From the NCBI GenBank assembly GCA_963729875.1, contig CAVSPR010000002.1, forward strand, positions 682,001 through 746,000: a stretch of 64,000 nt of DNA, written 5' to 3'. The position numbers and the translations under genes were made by a program. Of this stretch, positions 44,568-55,468 are shown in pieces (position 1 is the first letter of the stretch; every line of letters begins with the position of its first letter). This DNA is from DATBSL01 sp963729875. Lineage in GTDB: Bacteria > Acidobacteriota > Vicinamibacteria > Fen-336. The notes below the pieces were generated by a model. The model made no database searches. It was not told where the DNA came from and was given only the letters and a program-made list of their open reading frames with translations.

Positions 44568-44573
44568 AGTATA
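44568..44573 (-). promoter_or_regulatory. -10 hexamer TATACT for the PBP gene
   Basis: On the minus strand, 33 bases before the PBP start codon. Back-to-back with the identical hexamer on the plus strand at 44619. Confidence 0.5.
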
Positions 44574-44618
44574 GCGCCAAGGGCGGCCTCGCCTTCCCCT
44601 CGGGCGGGCGATTCGGTG

Positions 44619-44624
44619 TATACT
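44619..44624 (+). promoter_or_regulatory. -10 hexamer TATACT for the small RNA
   Basis: TATACT at 44619-44624 predicts a transcript start near 44631. No good -35 is visible 17 bases upstream, as for most promoters here. Confidence 0.5.
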
Positions 44625-44630
44625 GACGCC

Positions 44631-44762
44631 ATCATCGCGATCGACAACCAGACACACAGCTTGGAGCAACCTGACACCACAGCCTGAGACGACAGCCTGA
44701 GACAACCCGACACTCAGCTTGATACCGGGGCCTCGTTGCAAGACGAGGCCCCTTCTGCTTTT
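44631..44762 (+). ncRNA. Putative small RNA with A/C-rich repeats and intrinsic terminator
   Basis: About 132 bases, bounded by a TATACT promoter and an excellent intrinsic terminator. The body contains imperfect repeats of ACAACC-n-GACAC-n-CAGCYTG: unit 1 at 44645-44666, unit 2 at 44667-44690, a shortened GACAGCCTGAG at 44691-44701, and unit 3 at 44702-44722. The repeats are poor in G and unlikely to fold, so they should be single-stranded and able to bind a repeated protein or RNA target. No start codon with a Shine-Dalgarno is present. The base composition is clearly unlike the flanking coding DNA. I do not recognise it as any known RNA family. Confidence 0.6.
44727..44762 (+). terminator. 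Rho-independent terminator of the small RNA
   Basis: GGGGCCTCGT (44727-44736) pairs perfectly with ACGAGGCCCC (44743-44752) over a 6-base loop and is followed by TTCTGCTTTT. This is the only hairpin I found in the window with a real T-run. Confidence 0.85.
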
Positions 44763-45000
44763 GCCGGGACGGTGCCGACCCTCGACGATCCCGGCGAGGG
44801 CATCGACCATCCGGTCGAGCTGAAGGGTGACGCCCGTCACGCCTCCACGCGGCCGGCGGGCACAAGTTCCTCTTCTGGTGTGACTTCTCGGGGTGCCCCC
44901 CACGGCGCTGCGGCTGGCCCCTCCCTTGCTCTTCCATCCGCCGTGACCCGGCCCGAGCGGCCGGGCTCGACTCATGGGAAGGACCCAAGGAGGACGGCAA
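44763..45000 (+). other. Spacer between small RNA terminator and ferritin-like lipoprotein gene
   Basis: 238 bases without a supported gene. It ends with AAGGAGG, a strong Shine-Dalgarno, before the ATG at 45001. I cannot point to a definite promoter. Confidence 0.4.
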
Positions 45001-45756
45001 ATGCAGGCATCTTCACGGTTCCTGGCGTTCGCGGTGATCGGCGGGACCCTGGCCCTCGCCGCGTGCGGTGGCGGGGACCTTTCACCGGGCGCGGCGACGA
45101 CCACGCTCACGGGTGACAGCGGCTCGTTCACGAGTTCCGGCAACGGCCCCGGGGCGCCGCCCAGCCCCGCGCCCTCGCCCGGGAGCGGGACGTGCACGAA
45201 CGATTGCGACGGAACCGGCCAGGGCCCGGGTCCCGGCACCGGTAGCGGCTACGGTCCCGGTCCAGCCAACGGTGGCGGCGGCAACGGCGGCAGCGGTTAC
45301 GGCCCCGGGCCGGGCGACGGGCTGTGCGGTAACGCGTGCACGGGCCCGGTCGGGCCCGACCCCGCCGACGTCGCGACGCTCCTCGCCCTTGCCCTCCAGG
45401 AGGAATACAAGGCCGAGATGCTCTACCGGAGTGTCCTCGCGACATTCGGCCCCGACACCGTGCCGTTCGCCCTGATCGCCGAGTCCGAGGCTCGCCACGT
45501 GGGGGCCCTGCAGCAGCTCTTCACGCGGCGTCAGATGACGCCACCGGCGAGCACCTGGACGCCGGCGAGCTTCCCGCTCTTCGGCTCGGTGACCCTCGCG
45601 TGCGCTGCCGGCCTCGCGGCCGAGAAGGAGGACGCGGCCTTCTACGTGACCTACCTGCAGCGCACCGACATCCCGCAGGACGTCCGCAACGTCTTCACCA
45701 ACCTGCAGGCTGCGTCGCTCGAGAGCCACCTCCCGGCCTTCGAGCGCTGCCAGTAG
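45001..45756 (+). CDS. DUF2202 ferritin-like lipoprotein
   Basis: A 251-residue lipoprotein (lipobox LAAC). Residues 30-115 are a flexible Gly/Pro/Ser linker with repeated GYGPGP units and two Cys pairs (CTNDC, CGNAC). The C-terminal 135 residues are a four-helix ferritin-like DUF2202 domain: LALALQEEYKAEMLYRSVL (Glu ligands), ALIAESEARHVGALQQLF (E-x2-H), AAEKEDAAFYVTYL and LQAASLESHLPAFERC (Glu, His). This ligand pattern suits a di-iron site. AAGGAGG precedes the ATG. Followed 8 bases later by the DUF4405 gene with its own AGGAGG. Confidence 0.88.
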   Translation: MQASSRFLAFAVIGGTLALAACGGGDLSPGAATTTLTGDSGSFTSSGNGPGAPPSPAPSPGSGTCTNDCDGTGQGPGPGTGSGYGPGPANGGGGNGGSGYGPGPGDGLCGNACTGPVGPDPADVATLLALALQEEYKAEMLYRSVLATFGPDTVPFALIAESEARHVGALQQLFTRRQMTPPASTWTPASFPLFGSVTLACAAGLAAEKEDAAFYVTYLQRTDIPQDVRNVFTNLQAASLESHLPAFERCQ

Positions 45757-45764
45757 GAGGAGCC

Positions 45765-46592
45765 ATGACCCGGAACGCCCTCGCCCGCTTCAACTGGCGG
45801 GCCCTCGTGACCCTCACCGTGGCGCTGTGCTTCCTGCTTCTCGCGGCCTCGGGGATCGTGCTGTACATCGCCCCCCCGGGGCGGGTCGCGAACTGGTCCC
45901 GCTGGACGCTGGGCGCTCTGGACCGGCCGGGCTGGCAGGCCCTGCACACGGTCTTCGCCCTGCTCTTCGCGCTGGCGGGGGCGTTCCACCTCTGGTTCAA
46001 CTGGCGTGCCCTGCTGTTCTACGTCCGCACGCGTCTCGCCGAGGGCTTCCGCCTGCGGCGCGAGCTGGCCTTCGCCACGGTCGGCGTCCTGGCGGTGGCC
46101 GGGCTCACCCTCGCGGACCTGCCACCCTTCTCTTCGGTCATGGTCCTCGGCGAGCGGGTCAAGTCGTCGTGGTCGGCCGGGGGGGGCGAGCCGCCCGTTC
46201 CCCATGCCGAGCTCCTCACGCTCGAGCGTCTCGCGGCGACGACCCAGATCCCGCTCGATCGCGTCCTCGGCAACCTCGAGGCGGCGGGCCTCACGGGCGC
46301 GGGGCCGCAAGTCACGATCGCGGCCCTGGCCTCCGCCCACGGGCTCACACCCCGGGACGTATGGGTCGAGCTCAAGGGGCAGGAGAAGCCGAAGGAGATC
46401 CCGGCCGGGGGCGGCTACGGGAGCAAGACGGTGGGCGAGGTCTGCGAGCAGCTCGACATCCCGCTCGAGGAGGGCCTCGCCCGCCTGCGCGCCCGGGGGA
46501 TCGAGGCCTCCGCGGGCTCCGCGATGAAGGATCTCGCCGAGACGCACGGCCGGCGCCCGCACGACCTCGTCCAGGTCCTCGCCGGCGCGTGA
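45765..46592 (+). CDS. DUF4405-type membrane protein with soluble C-terminal region
   Basis: A 275-residue protein. Three transmembrane segments occupy residues 1-120: FNWRALVTLTVALCFLLLAASGIVLYIAP; GWQALHTVFALLFALAGAFHLWFNWRALLFY with two His spaced on one helix; and AFATVGVLAVAGLTLADL. Such His pairs in DUF4405 proteins resemble b-type cytochrome ligands. The C-terminal 150 residues are two similar helical units (LLTLERLAATTQIPLDRVLGNLEAAGL; VGEVCEQLDIPLEEGLARLRARGI), a repeated small helical domain of the kind found in DUF4405 proteins and predicted redox or metal systems. Cotranscribed with the ferritin-like lipoprotein. Confidence 0.75.
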   Translation: MTRNALARFNWRALVTLTVALCFLLLAASGIVLYIAPPGRVANWSRWTLGALDRPGWQALHTVFALLFALAGAFHLWFNWRALLFYVRTRLAEGFRLRRELAFATVGVLAVAGLTLADLPPFSSVMVLGERVKSSWSAGGGEPPVPHAELLTLERLAATTQIPLDRVLGNLEAAGLTGAGPQVTIAALASAHGLTPRDVWVELKGQEKPKEIPAGGGYGSKTVGEVCEQLDIPLEEGLARLRARGIEASAGSAMKDLAETHGRRPHDLVQVLAGA

Positions 46593-46597
46593 TGGTC

Positions 46598-46603
46598 TAA
46601 GCT
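46598..46603 (+). promoter_or_regulatory. -10 hexamer TAAGCT for leaderless GTG at 46611
   Basis: TAAGCT ends 7 bases before the GTG of the kinase gene; spacer CCACCTC has no Shine-Dalgarno. Confidence 0.4.
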
Positions 46604-46610
46604 CCACCTC

Positions 46611-48339
46611 GTGACGTCCTCTCGCCGCAGCACGCTGCTCGTCCTGACCGCCACCGCGGTGGCCCTCGGCCTCGTCGGGCTGGTCTCCTTCGACTACCGC
46701 GCGACGCGGGACGAGCTCGTGGGGCTGCTGCGCGAGCAGGCGCACGCGCTGCAGGACACCGTCGCCGCCGCTGCCCGCTCGAACCGCTCGGCGTCCGCCT
46801 TCGCCGCGGCGCAGCTCGGCGAGCGCCTGCTCGATCGGGCGCAGGCGCTCGCCGAGCTGGACCGCGAGGGCAGGCTGACGCCGGCCTCCGTCCAGGAGAC
46901 GAGCCAGCGAGAGCCACTCCTCCGCGTCGCCCTCTTCGGCCCCGACGGCTCGCGCGAGGACGTCGTCTCGGGCGAGCCCGGGGCCAGCGGCCCGCGCGCC
47001 GGCTGGGCAGGCGGTGGCGGCGCGCCCCGAGGTGGCCCGGGCGGCGGTCGAGGGTGGGGCGGCGGCCGCGGCCCGGGCGGTGGCGGAGCCGTCCTCCGTC
47101 AGATCCTCGAGGAGGGCAAGGACGAGGTGGTGACCGGCGCGCACGTGTCGCGCTGGGGCGGCGACCGAGTCTCGGCCGGGGTGAAGCGCCCGCGGGGCGG
47201 CGCCATCGTCGTGACCGTCGACGCGACCGAGGTGGCCGCCCTCGAGAAGCCGGCGTCGCTGGAGTCGCTCCTGGGGGAGATCACCGCCGGGAGTCCCGAG
47301 ATCGCCTTCACGGTCTTCGAGCACACGGACGGACGCCTCGCTTTCGGCGAGGTGCCCGCAGACGCGCCCTTGGGGCCCGGGGAGCGGACGATCACGGTGG
47401 GCGGCCGGCCCGTCCTCGAGTTCGCGAGCGACGTGCCGCTCGCCGGGGGGGAACCGGCGAGGCTGCGCCTCGGCATGCGCCTCGACGGCGTCCGGCGGGT
47501 CGAGCGGCGCATGCTCTCTCGTCTGGTGGCCACCGTGGCGGCGTCAGGCGTCCTGGTGGCGCTCGCCTTCGGCCTCGCCGGCCTGCGCCGTCGCTACGGC
47601 GTCCTCAGCGAGAAGCACGCCCGGGCGCAGGAGGCGCTGCGCCGTCGCGACCGCCTGGCCGCGATGGGCGAGCTCGCCTCGACCGTGGCCCACGAGGTGC
47701 GCAACCCGCTGAACGCCGTCGGCATGACGGCCCAGCGCCTCCGGCGCGAGTTCCTGGGCTCGACCCCGGCCGGGGGGCCCGAGCGCAAAGAGCTCGAGGA
47801 GCTGCTCGGCGTCATGGCGGCGGAGACCCAGCGGATCGACCGCATCGTCCAGCAGTTCCTGGAGTACGCGCGGCCGCCGCGCCTCGCGCCGGAGAGAGTC
47901 GACCTCGACGCGCTGGTGCGCGACGTCGGCGAGCGGGCGCTCGCGCTCGCCGAGGCCCGCGGGGTCCGCGTCGAGGTCGAGTCCACCGTCGCGGGCAGCG
48001 CCGTCGCGGACCCCGCGCAGCTGCGGCAGGCCCTCGACAACCTCGTCCGCAACGCCGTCCAGGCGACGCCCGAGGGCGGCAGGGTCTCCCTCGCCGCGCG
48101 GCGCGAGGGCGGCGAGCGCGTGCTCGAGGTGCGGGACACCGGTCGCGGGATCGAGGCCGATCACCTGCCTCGGATCTTCGACCTCTACTTCACGACCAAG
48201 GCGGACGGGACCGGCGTGGGCCTCGCCGTCACGCAGCAGATCGTGACCGCCCACGGGGGGACGATCGAGGTGGACTCGCAGCCGGGCGCGGGCACGACCA
48301 TGACCGTGCGCCTGCCCGTCGGGGAGGAGGAGCAGACTC

Positions 48340-48347
<8 letters not shown>
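46611..48347 (+). CDS. ZraS-like membrane histidine kinase
   Basis: A 578-residue sensor kinase. Helix 1 (STLLVLTATAVALGLVGLVSF), an external domain of about 270 residues with a Gly-rich insert (residues about 133-165), helix 2 (LVATVAASGVLVALAFGLAGL), then HisKA with His in ASTVAHEVRNPLNAVG and HATPase boxes DNLVRNAVQATPEGG, DTGRGIE and GTGVGLAVTQQIVTAHGG. Overlaps the response regulator gene by 8 bases. Layout resembles ZraSR zinc/envelope-stress pairs. The Gly-rich insert parallels the Gly-rich linker of the ferritin-like lipoprotein upstream, hinting at, but not proving, a shared location. Confidence 0.9.
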
Positions 48348-49686
<1,339 letters not shown>

Positions 49687-50184
49687 CTACATCCGGCCGT
49701 GGCCCTGGTGGCCCGCGCCGTGCCCGGCGCGGCACACGTGACCGCGGCCCGCGCCGGGGCCCATCCCCCGCGCGGAGGCGACGCCGGCGCAGCGCTCGAA
49801 GGCCGGCTCGTGATGCTCGGCCGACGCCATCCGGTTGTGGTCGAAGACCTGCTTCACGTCCTCCGGGAGGGAGCCCGCGGCGGTCAGCCGATCGTAGAGG
49901 GCCACGTTCTTCGTCTCGAACTCGACGGCCGCGGCGCAGGCCTCCTTGACGCTGGCGCAGGCGGGGACCTCGAGTCCGGCGGGCGAGACGGGGACGGCCA
50001 GGCTGCGCGCCTGAAGCAGGTTCTCCAGGAGCTCCGCGTGCCGCCGCTCCGCGCGGACGACGTTCGAGAACGGCCGGACCTCCCCGTGGTCCTTCAGCAC
50101 CCGGGCGTACATCGCCTCGCCCCGCCGCTCGTCCTGGAGGGCCTGCTCGAGGGCGGCCTGAGCCGGTTGGGCCTGGACGCCCAT
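49687..50184 (-). CDS. DUF2202 ferritin-like protein with His/Gly-rich tail
   Basis: A 165-residue protein with the same ferritin-like core as the lipoprotein at 45001: ALEQALQDERRGEAMYARVL, VVRAERRHAELLENLL, AAAVEFETKNVALYDRL, HNRMASAEHHEPAFERC. It lacks a lipobox and a clear signal peptide with this start. The C-terminus is rich in His, Gly and Cys (GRGHVCRAGHGAGHQGHGRM), a plausible metal-binding tail. It is convergent to the response regulator gene, ending within a base of it. Confidence 0.85.
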   Translation of the reverse strand: MGVQAQPAQAALEQALQDERRGEAMYARVLKDHGEVRPFSNVVRAERRHAELLENLLQARSLAVPVSPAGLEVPACASVKEACAAAVEFETKNVALYDRLTAAGSLPEDVKQVFDHNRMASAEHHEPAFERCAGVASARGMGPGAGRGHVCRAGHGAGHQGHGRM

Positions 50185-50249
50185 CCCGTCGAGCCCTCGA
50201 CCAGTCGGTCGAGACCGACACCCCTCCCGGGCCCTCGTCGAAGGCGGTC

Positions 50250-50255
50250 TATGAT
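50250..50255 (+). promoter_or_regulatory. -10 hexamer TATGAT before start at 50265
   Basis: TATGAT ends 9 bases before the ATG at 50265; any 5' leader would be 2-3 bases. Confidence 0.45.
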
Positions 50256-50264
50256 GGCCGTTCC

Positions 50265-50993
50265 ATGCCCGAGCCCCGGCCTTCCCCCTCTGCTCTGTTC
50301 CGGGCTCTGGGTCCCACGGGTCTCCTCGGCTTCGCCTGGACGGCGGCGCCCGCCATCTGCGGCACGCTGCTCCTGGCCAGCCTCGGTCCGGTATCGGACT
50401 GGCTGCTCTACCACCGGCCGGTCGGCCTCGCCCTCTACACCGTCGTCTTCGTGCTCGGGGCCGGCCTGGGCTTCCTCCCGACCTACGCCCAGTCGATCCT
50501 CGGAGGCTGGGTCTTCGGACTCTCGGCGGGGCTGCCCGCGGCGCTCCTGGGCTTCACCGGCGGGGGAGCCCTCGGCTACGCGGTGGCGCGCCGGGTGTCG
50601 AGAGACCGGGTCCTCGAGCGGATCGAGGGCAACGCCAAGGCGCGCGCGATCCGCGACGCCCTCGTCGGGCGGGGGCCCTGGCGGACGTTCCTGGTCGTCA
50701 CCCTGCTCCGTCTCCCCCCGAACTCCCCGTTCGCCCTCACGAACCTGGTGATGGCCACCACCGGCGTGCCGCTGCCGGCCTTCCTGGCCGGCACCCTCCT
50801 CGGCATGCTGCCCCGCACCGCGGTGGCCGTCGCGCTCGCCGCCGCGGCCTCGGCGACAGGCGCCGAGGACATCCAGACCTTCGTCCGGCACCGGGGTCCG
50901 TGGCTCCTCGTGGCCGGTGTCCTCGGAGGGATGGCCGTGCTCGGGATCCTCGGGACGATCGCCCGCCGCGCTCTGCAGCGCGTGGCCGCCTGA
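50265..50993 (+). CDS. TVP38/TMEM64 (VTT-domain) membrane protein
   Basis: A 242-residue protein with about 6 hydrophobic segments. The VTT/SNARE-assoc core is seen in LPTYAQSILGGWVFGLSAGLPAALLGFTGGGALGYAVARRVSRD and FLVVTLLRLPPNSPFALTNLVMATTGVPLPAFLAGTLLGMLPRTAVAV. Relatives (DedA/TVP38) move or flip lipids, including undecaprenyl phosphate, across the membrane. No operon partner: tRNA-Arg follows on the other strand. Confidence 0.85.
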   Translation: MPEPRPSPSALFRALGPTGLLGFAWTAAPAICGTLLLASLGPVSDWLLYHRPVGLALYTVVFVLGAGLGFLPTYAQSILGGWVFGLSAGLPAALLGFTGGGALGYAVARRVSRDRVLERIEGNAKARAIRDALVGRGPWRTFLVVTLLRLPPNSPFALTNLVMATTGVPLPAFLAGTLLGMLPRTAVAVALAAAASATGAEDIQTFVRHRGPWLLVAGVLGGMAVLGILGTIARRALQRVAA

Positions 50994-51006
50994 GCGGCGG
51001 CGGGGC

Positions 51007-51083
51007 TGGCGCGCCCGGAGAGGATCGAACTCCCAACCTCCAGGTTCGAAGCCTGGCGCTCTATCCGGTTGAGCTACGGGCGC
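51007..51083 (-). tRNA. tRNA-Arg (TCG)
   Basis: Complete cloverleaf on the minus strand: acceptor GCGCCCG/CGGGCGC, D-arm GCTC/GAGC, anticodon arm CCAGG-CTTCGAA-CCTGG (anticodon TCG), T-arm GGGAG-TTCGATC-CTCTC, discriminator G and encoded CCA. A TATGAT -10 lies 8 bases upstream of the 5' end (51097 to 51092). Confidence 0.95.
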
Positions 51084-51120
51084 GACAGCCGATCATAGCC
51101 CCGCTGGGGCCGGGTGTTGA

Positions 51121-51154
51121 CGCGGGGCGGGGTGGCCCCGCCTCTTGCCCCGCG
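51121..51154. repeat. Nested G/C inverted repeat in tRNA-Arg/GT2 spacer
   Basis: CGCGGGG (51121-51127) pairs with CCCCGCG (51148-51154), enclosing a smaller CGGGG-TGG-CCCCG hairpin. It lies upstream of both flanking genes, so it is not a terminator for them. The 51084-51268 spacer holds no gene. Confidence 0.3.
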
Positions 51155-51268
51155 ACCTGGACTGAGCCCTCGGCGCCTCGCGAGGGCGCTTGACCGCCTC
51201 GAGGGTCGCACGCATGATGGCACGCGTGCCCGACCCCGCGGCCTCCGGAACCGGGTCCGACTGAGGCC

Positions 51269-52054
51269 ATGAAGAGACAGGCCACCGGACCGGACCCGTC
51301 CCTGCCCGGGCTGACGAAGCTCTCGATCGTCATCCCCGCGCGGAACGAGGAGGGCTGCATCGCCTCGACCGTGGAGCACCTCCACCTCGAGCTCAAGCTG
51401 CAGGGCGTCCCCCACGAGATCGTGGTCGTGGACGACGGCAGCAGCGATCGCACCTGGGCGATCCTGCGGGAGCTCGAGGCGCACCTCCCCGAGCTCGCGC
51501 CGACCCAGAACGCCGGCGCCCACGGGATCGGGCGCGCCATCATCCACGGGCTCGACGCGGCGACCGGGGACGCGGTCGCCATCATGATGGCCGACGAGAG
51601 CGACGACTGCCGCGACGTCGTGCGCTACTGGCGGACGCTCAACGAGGGCTGGGAGTGCGTCTTCGGCAGCCGCTTCGTCCACGGCGGGGGCGTCATCGAC
51701 TACCCGTGGGTGAAGTACCGCCTGAACCGCCTCGCCAACCTCTTCATCCGGGTCCTCTTCCGCGTCCCCCTGAACGACACGACGAACGCCTTCAAGGCCT
51801 ACCGCCGCACCGTGATCCAGGGCTGCCAGCCGCTCATCGCGCCCCACTTCAACATCCTGGTCGAGCTGCCGCTGAAGTCGATCGTGCGGGGCTACAGCTG
51901 GACCGTCATCCCCATCACCTGGCGCAACCGCCGAACCGGCGAGGCCAAGCTGAAGATCAAGGAGATGGGGAGCCGCTACCTCTTCATCATCTTCTACGTC
52001 TGGCTCGAGAAGTACTTCAGCGCCGGCGACTACCGGAAGAGGGTCGCGCGGTGA
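51269..52054 (+). CDS. Family 2 glycosyltransferase (polyprenyl-phosphate sugar synthase-like)
   Basis: A 261-residue GT-A enzyme without membrane helices. Motifs: LSIVIPARNEEGCI, IVVVDDGSSDRTW (nucleotide-binding DD), and IMMADESDD in place of the usual DADxxD. It resembles dolichol-phosphate mannose/undecaprenyl-phosphate glucose synthases, which load a sugar onto a lipid phosphate: SRFVHGGGVIDYPWVKYRLNR and TWRNRRTGEAKLKIKEMG fit that group. Its stop overlaps the start of the next gene (GTGA), a GT39-like protein that could use the lipid-linked sugar. Confidence 0.9.
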   Translation: MKRQATGPDPSLPGLTKLSIVIPARNEEGCIASTVEHLHLELKLQGVPHEIVVVDDGSSDRTWAILRELEAHLPELAPTQNAGAHGIGRAIIHGLDAATGDAVAIMMADESDDCRDVVRYWRTLNEGWECVFGSRFVHGGGVIDYPWVKYRLNRLANLFIRVLFRVPLNDTTNAFKAYRRTVIQGCQPLIAPHFNILVELPLKSIVRGYSWTVIPITWRNRRTGEAKLKIKEMGSRYLFIIFYVWLEKYFSAGDYRKRVAR

Positions 52055-53523
52055 GAGCCTCGAGCGGCCGCCTCCTGGCGATTGCCGCCCCCTTCGCCCT
52101 CCTCGCCTTCGCCCTCTGGCAGTTCCTCTTCAGCTCCTTCCGCTTCCTGCGCTCGCCCTTCAGCCCCGACTACGGCGAGGGGCAGGTGCTCGCCCTCATC
52201 CAGAGGATGGTCCGCGACGGCACGCTCTTCGGGGACATGCAGCGCTACCCCATGGTGCTCAGCAACTATGCCCCCGTCTACATGCTGGTGAACGCACCCG
52301 GCTTCCAGGTCTTCGGGCCCTCGCTCTTCCAGCCCCGGCTCATCTCCTTCCTCGCCACCCTCGGCATCGCCGGCTTCCTCTTCGCGCTGCTCCGGCGGCG
52401 GGCCGGCGAGCCGTGGATGGCCGCCGGCTTCGCGCTGCTCGTTTTCGCTCCCTGGTTCGTGCAGACGTGGGCGGCCACCGCCCGCATCGACCTTCTGGCC
52501 CAGATGCTGACGATGGCTGGCCTGCTCGCGTTCGACCGGGCCCGGGACCGCCCCGGCTTCCGCCGCGACCTGCCGTTCCTGATCTTCGCCGTCGGCTTCT
52601 ACACGCGGCAGACGACGCTCGTGGCCCCGGCCGCCGCGATGGCGTCGCTGCTTCTCGACCCGGCGAGGCGGCGCGAGCTGCCCCGGGCCATCGCCGCGTT
52701 CGCCGTGCCCGTGGGGGGCGCGCTCCTGGCCATGAACATCGCCACCCGCGGGCAGGCCTGGCTGCACCTGTTCCCCTACGCCGCCGCCGCCGGCTACGAC
52801 CTCGTCCACATGGCGCGGTGGTACCGGGAGTTCCTCCTCCTGTCGAGCCCGCTCGTCCTCCTGGCGATCGCGGGCCTCCTCCTGCAGCCGTGGGCGCTCC
52901 TGCGCGGGCCGAACCTCGTGCTCACCCTGTTCTGGCCCACGAGCCTCTTCGCCCTCAGCACGATCGCGAAGGAGGGGGCGGCGCAGAACTACTTCATCGA
53001 GCCCTTCCTCGCCACGGTCCTGCTGGCCGGGGTCGCGCTCGGCGCGCTCGTCGAGGCGCGGCCCGTCGCCCGGCGGCTCTGGCCCGCCGTCCTTCTCCTC
53101 GCCGCTGTCGCCGCCACCTTCGTCGACCGCGACCTCAAGCGCCTCCCCCAGCCGATCCGGGCCCCCGAGCGGGCGCGCGCGTTCGCCGAGCTCGACGAGG
53201 CGGTGAGGACGGCCGACGGCCCCATCCTCTCGGAGAACATGAGCGTCCTGGTCGTGAACGAGCGACGGGTTTGGGTGGACCCCTGGGCCGTGATGCTGCT
53301 CGCGAAGACGGGGCTCTGGGACCCGGCGACCCTGGTCGGGGACTGCCGGCGGGGGATGTTCGCGCTCGTCGTCGAGGAATGGCGCCTGCGCGACATCCCC
53401 GGCGTCCCCGAGTGCCTCGACGAGAGCTACGTGCCGTGGAAGGAGCTCGGGCCGTACCAGCTCTACCGGCCGAAGCGGCCGCCCCGCCCGCAGGAAACGG
53501 CGCGGGCGCCGTCCGGCCCCTGA
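52051..53523 (+). CDS. GT39-like polytopic membrane glycosyltransferase
   Basis: A 490-residue protein with about 10 helices. The first external loop is SPDYGEGQVLALIQRMVRDG, with acidic residues in the place of the catalytic site of PMT-like enzymes, followed by YPMVLSNYAPVYMLVN. FYTRQTTLVAPAAAMASLL and FIEPFLATVLLAGVALGAL are further family-like helices. The C-terminal 110 residues are soluble (LSENMSVLVVNERRVWVDPW ... LGPYQLYRPKRPP). The GTG start lies in the stop of the GT2 gene, so the pair likely form one glycan-attachment system. Confidence 0.82.
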   Translation: MRASSGRLLAIAAPFALLAFALWQFLFSSFRFLRSPFSPDYGEGQVLALIQRMVRDGTLFGDMQRYPMVLSNYAPVYMLVNAPGFQVFGPSLFQPRLISFLATLGIAGFLFALLRRRAGEPWMAAGFALLVFAPWFVQTWAATARIDLLAQMLTMAGLLAFDRARDRPGFRRDLPFLIFAVGFYTRQTTLVAPAAAMASLLLDPARRRELPRAIAAFAVPVGGALLAMNIATRGQAWLHLFPYAAAAGYDLVHMARWYREFLLLSSPLVLLAIAGLLLQPWALLRGPNLVLTLFWPTSLFALSTIAKEGAAQNYFIEPFLATVLLAGVALGALVEARPVARRLWPAVLLLAAVAATFVDRDLKRLPQPIRAPERARAFAELDEAVRTADGPILSENMSVLVVNERRVWVDPWAVMLLAKTGLWDPATLVGDCRRGMFALVVEEWRLRDIPGVPECLDESYVPWKELGPYQLYRPKRPPRPQETARAPSGP

Positions 53524-53524
53524 G

Positions 53525-53946
53525 CTACTCCACGACCTCGAGCCGCACCGTTCCGGTGCCGGGGCCGATCAGGCCGATCGCCTTCGCCGCGCCCCGCGAG
53601 AGGTCGATGGCGCGGCCCTTGTGGGAGGGGAAGCGGTCGTTGACGCGGACGACGACGCTGCGGCTGGTCGAGAGGAGCGTCACGCGGACGCGCGTGCCGA
53701 AGGCCCAGTAGGCGTGGGCCGCGGTCAGCGCGTCCTGGTCGAAGACCTCGCCGCTCGACGTCTTCTTCCCGTCGTAGCCGGGGCCGTACCAGGAGGCCAT
53801 GCCCTCGACGACGGTGCCGACGGCCGGAGACTCCGGCGGGGGGAAGGCGTAGGCCTTCGGCTTCGGGTTGCCCGAGCAGGCAACGAGCAGGAGAGCCACA
53901 GAGGCAGCAACGGCCAGGCCCGTCGTCCGCCGGAGGATCGATGACT

Positions 53947-53950
<4 letters not shown>
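53525..53950 (-). CDS. rlpA: RlpA-family lytic transglycosylase-like lipoprotein
   Basis: A 141-residue lipoprotein (lipobox LLVACS). The double-psi beta-barrel is complete: GMASWYGPGYDGKKTSSGEVFD, LTAAHAYWAFGTRVRVT, VVRVNDRFPSHKGRAIDLSRGAAKAIGL with the catalytic Asp and conserved His. RlpA acts on naked glycan strands at the septum. No SPOR domain, so a short form. The ATG overlaps the stop of pyk (ATGA), an unusual operon partner. Confidence 0.92.
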
Positions 53951-55392
<1,442 letters not shown>

Positions 55393-55401
55393 GGTGGACC
55401 G

Positions 55402-55407
55402 AGTATA
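55402..55407 (-). promoter_or_regulatory. -10 hexamer TATACT for pyk
   Basis: On the minus strand, 9 bases before the ATG at 55392, leaving a leader of 2-3 bases at most. Confidence 0.5.
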
Positions 55408-55468
55408 CGCGGGCCGCGGCGGCGGGCACGTGACACCCGGCCCGCCGGCCGCGGTGGGGCAGACGTGG

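Noticed and set aside
42228..44687. A long open frame antisense to the PBP gene (over 800 codons), and many similar frames of 200-1100 codons opposite or within other genes
   Set aside because: High GC makes stop codons rare in the wrong frames; these translate to Arg/Pro/Gly/Asp-rich sequence without domains and lie over genes with clear family motifs.
44602..44687. A leader peptide reading through the small RNA (… IIAIDNQTHSLEQPDTTA)
   Set aside because: No start codon is present downstream of the -10 in that frame with a ribosome site, and the frame stops before the third repeat, so it does not explain the repeats or terminator.
44640..44725. CRISPR-like array in the repeated region
   Set aside because: Units are imperfect, 10-25 bases long and directly abutting with no spacers; no cas genes occur in the window.
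49687..50184. The His/Gly-rich tail as a sign of a nickel chaperone
   Set aside because: The core is clearly ferritin-like DUF2202 and no nickel enzyme or hydrogenase maturation genes are nearby.
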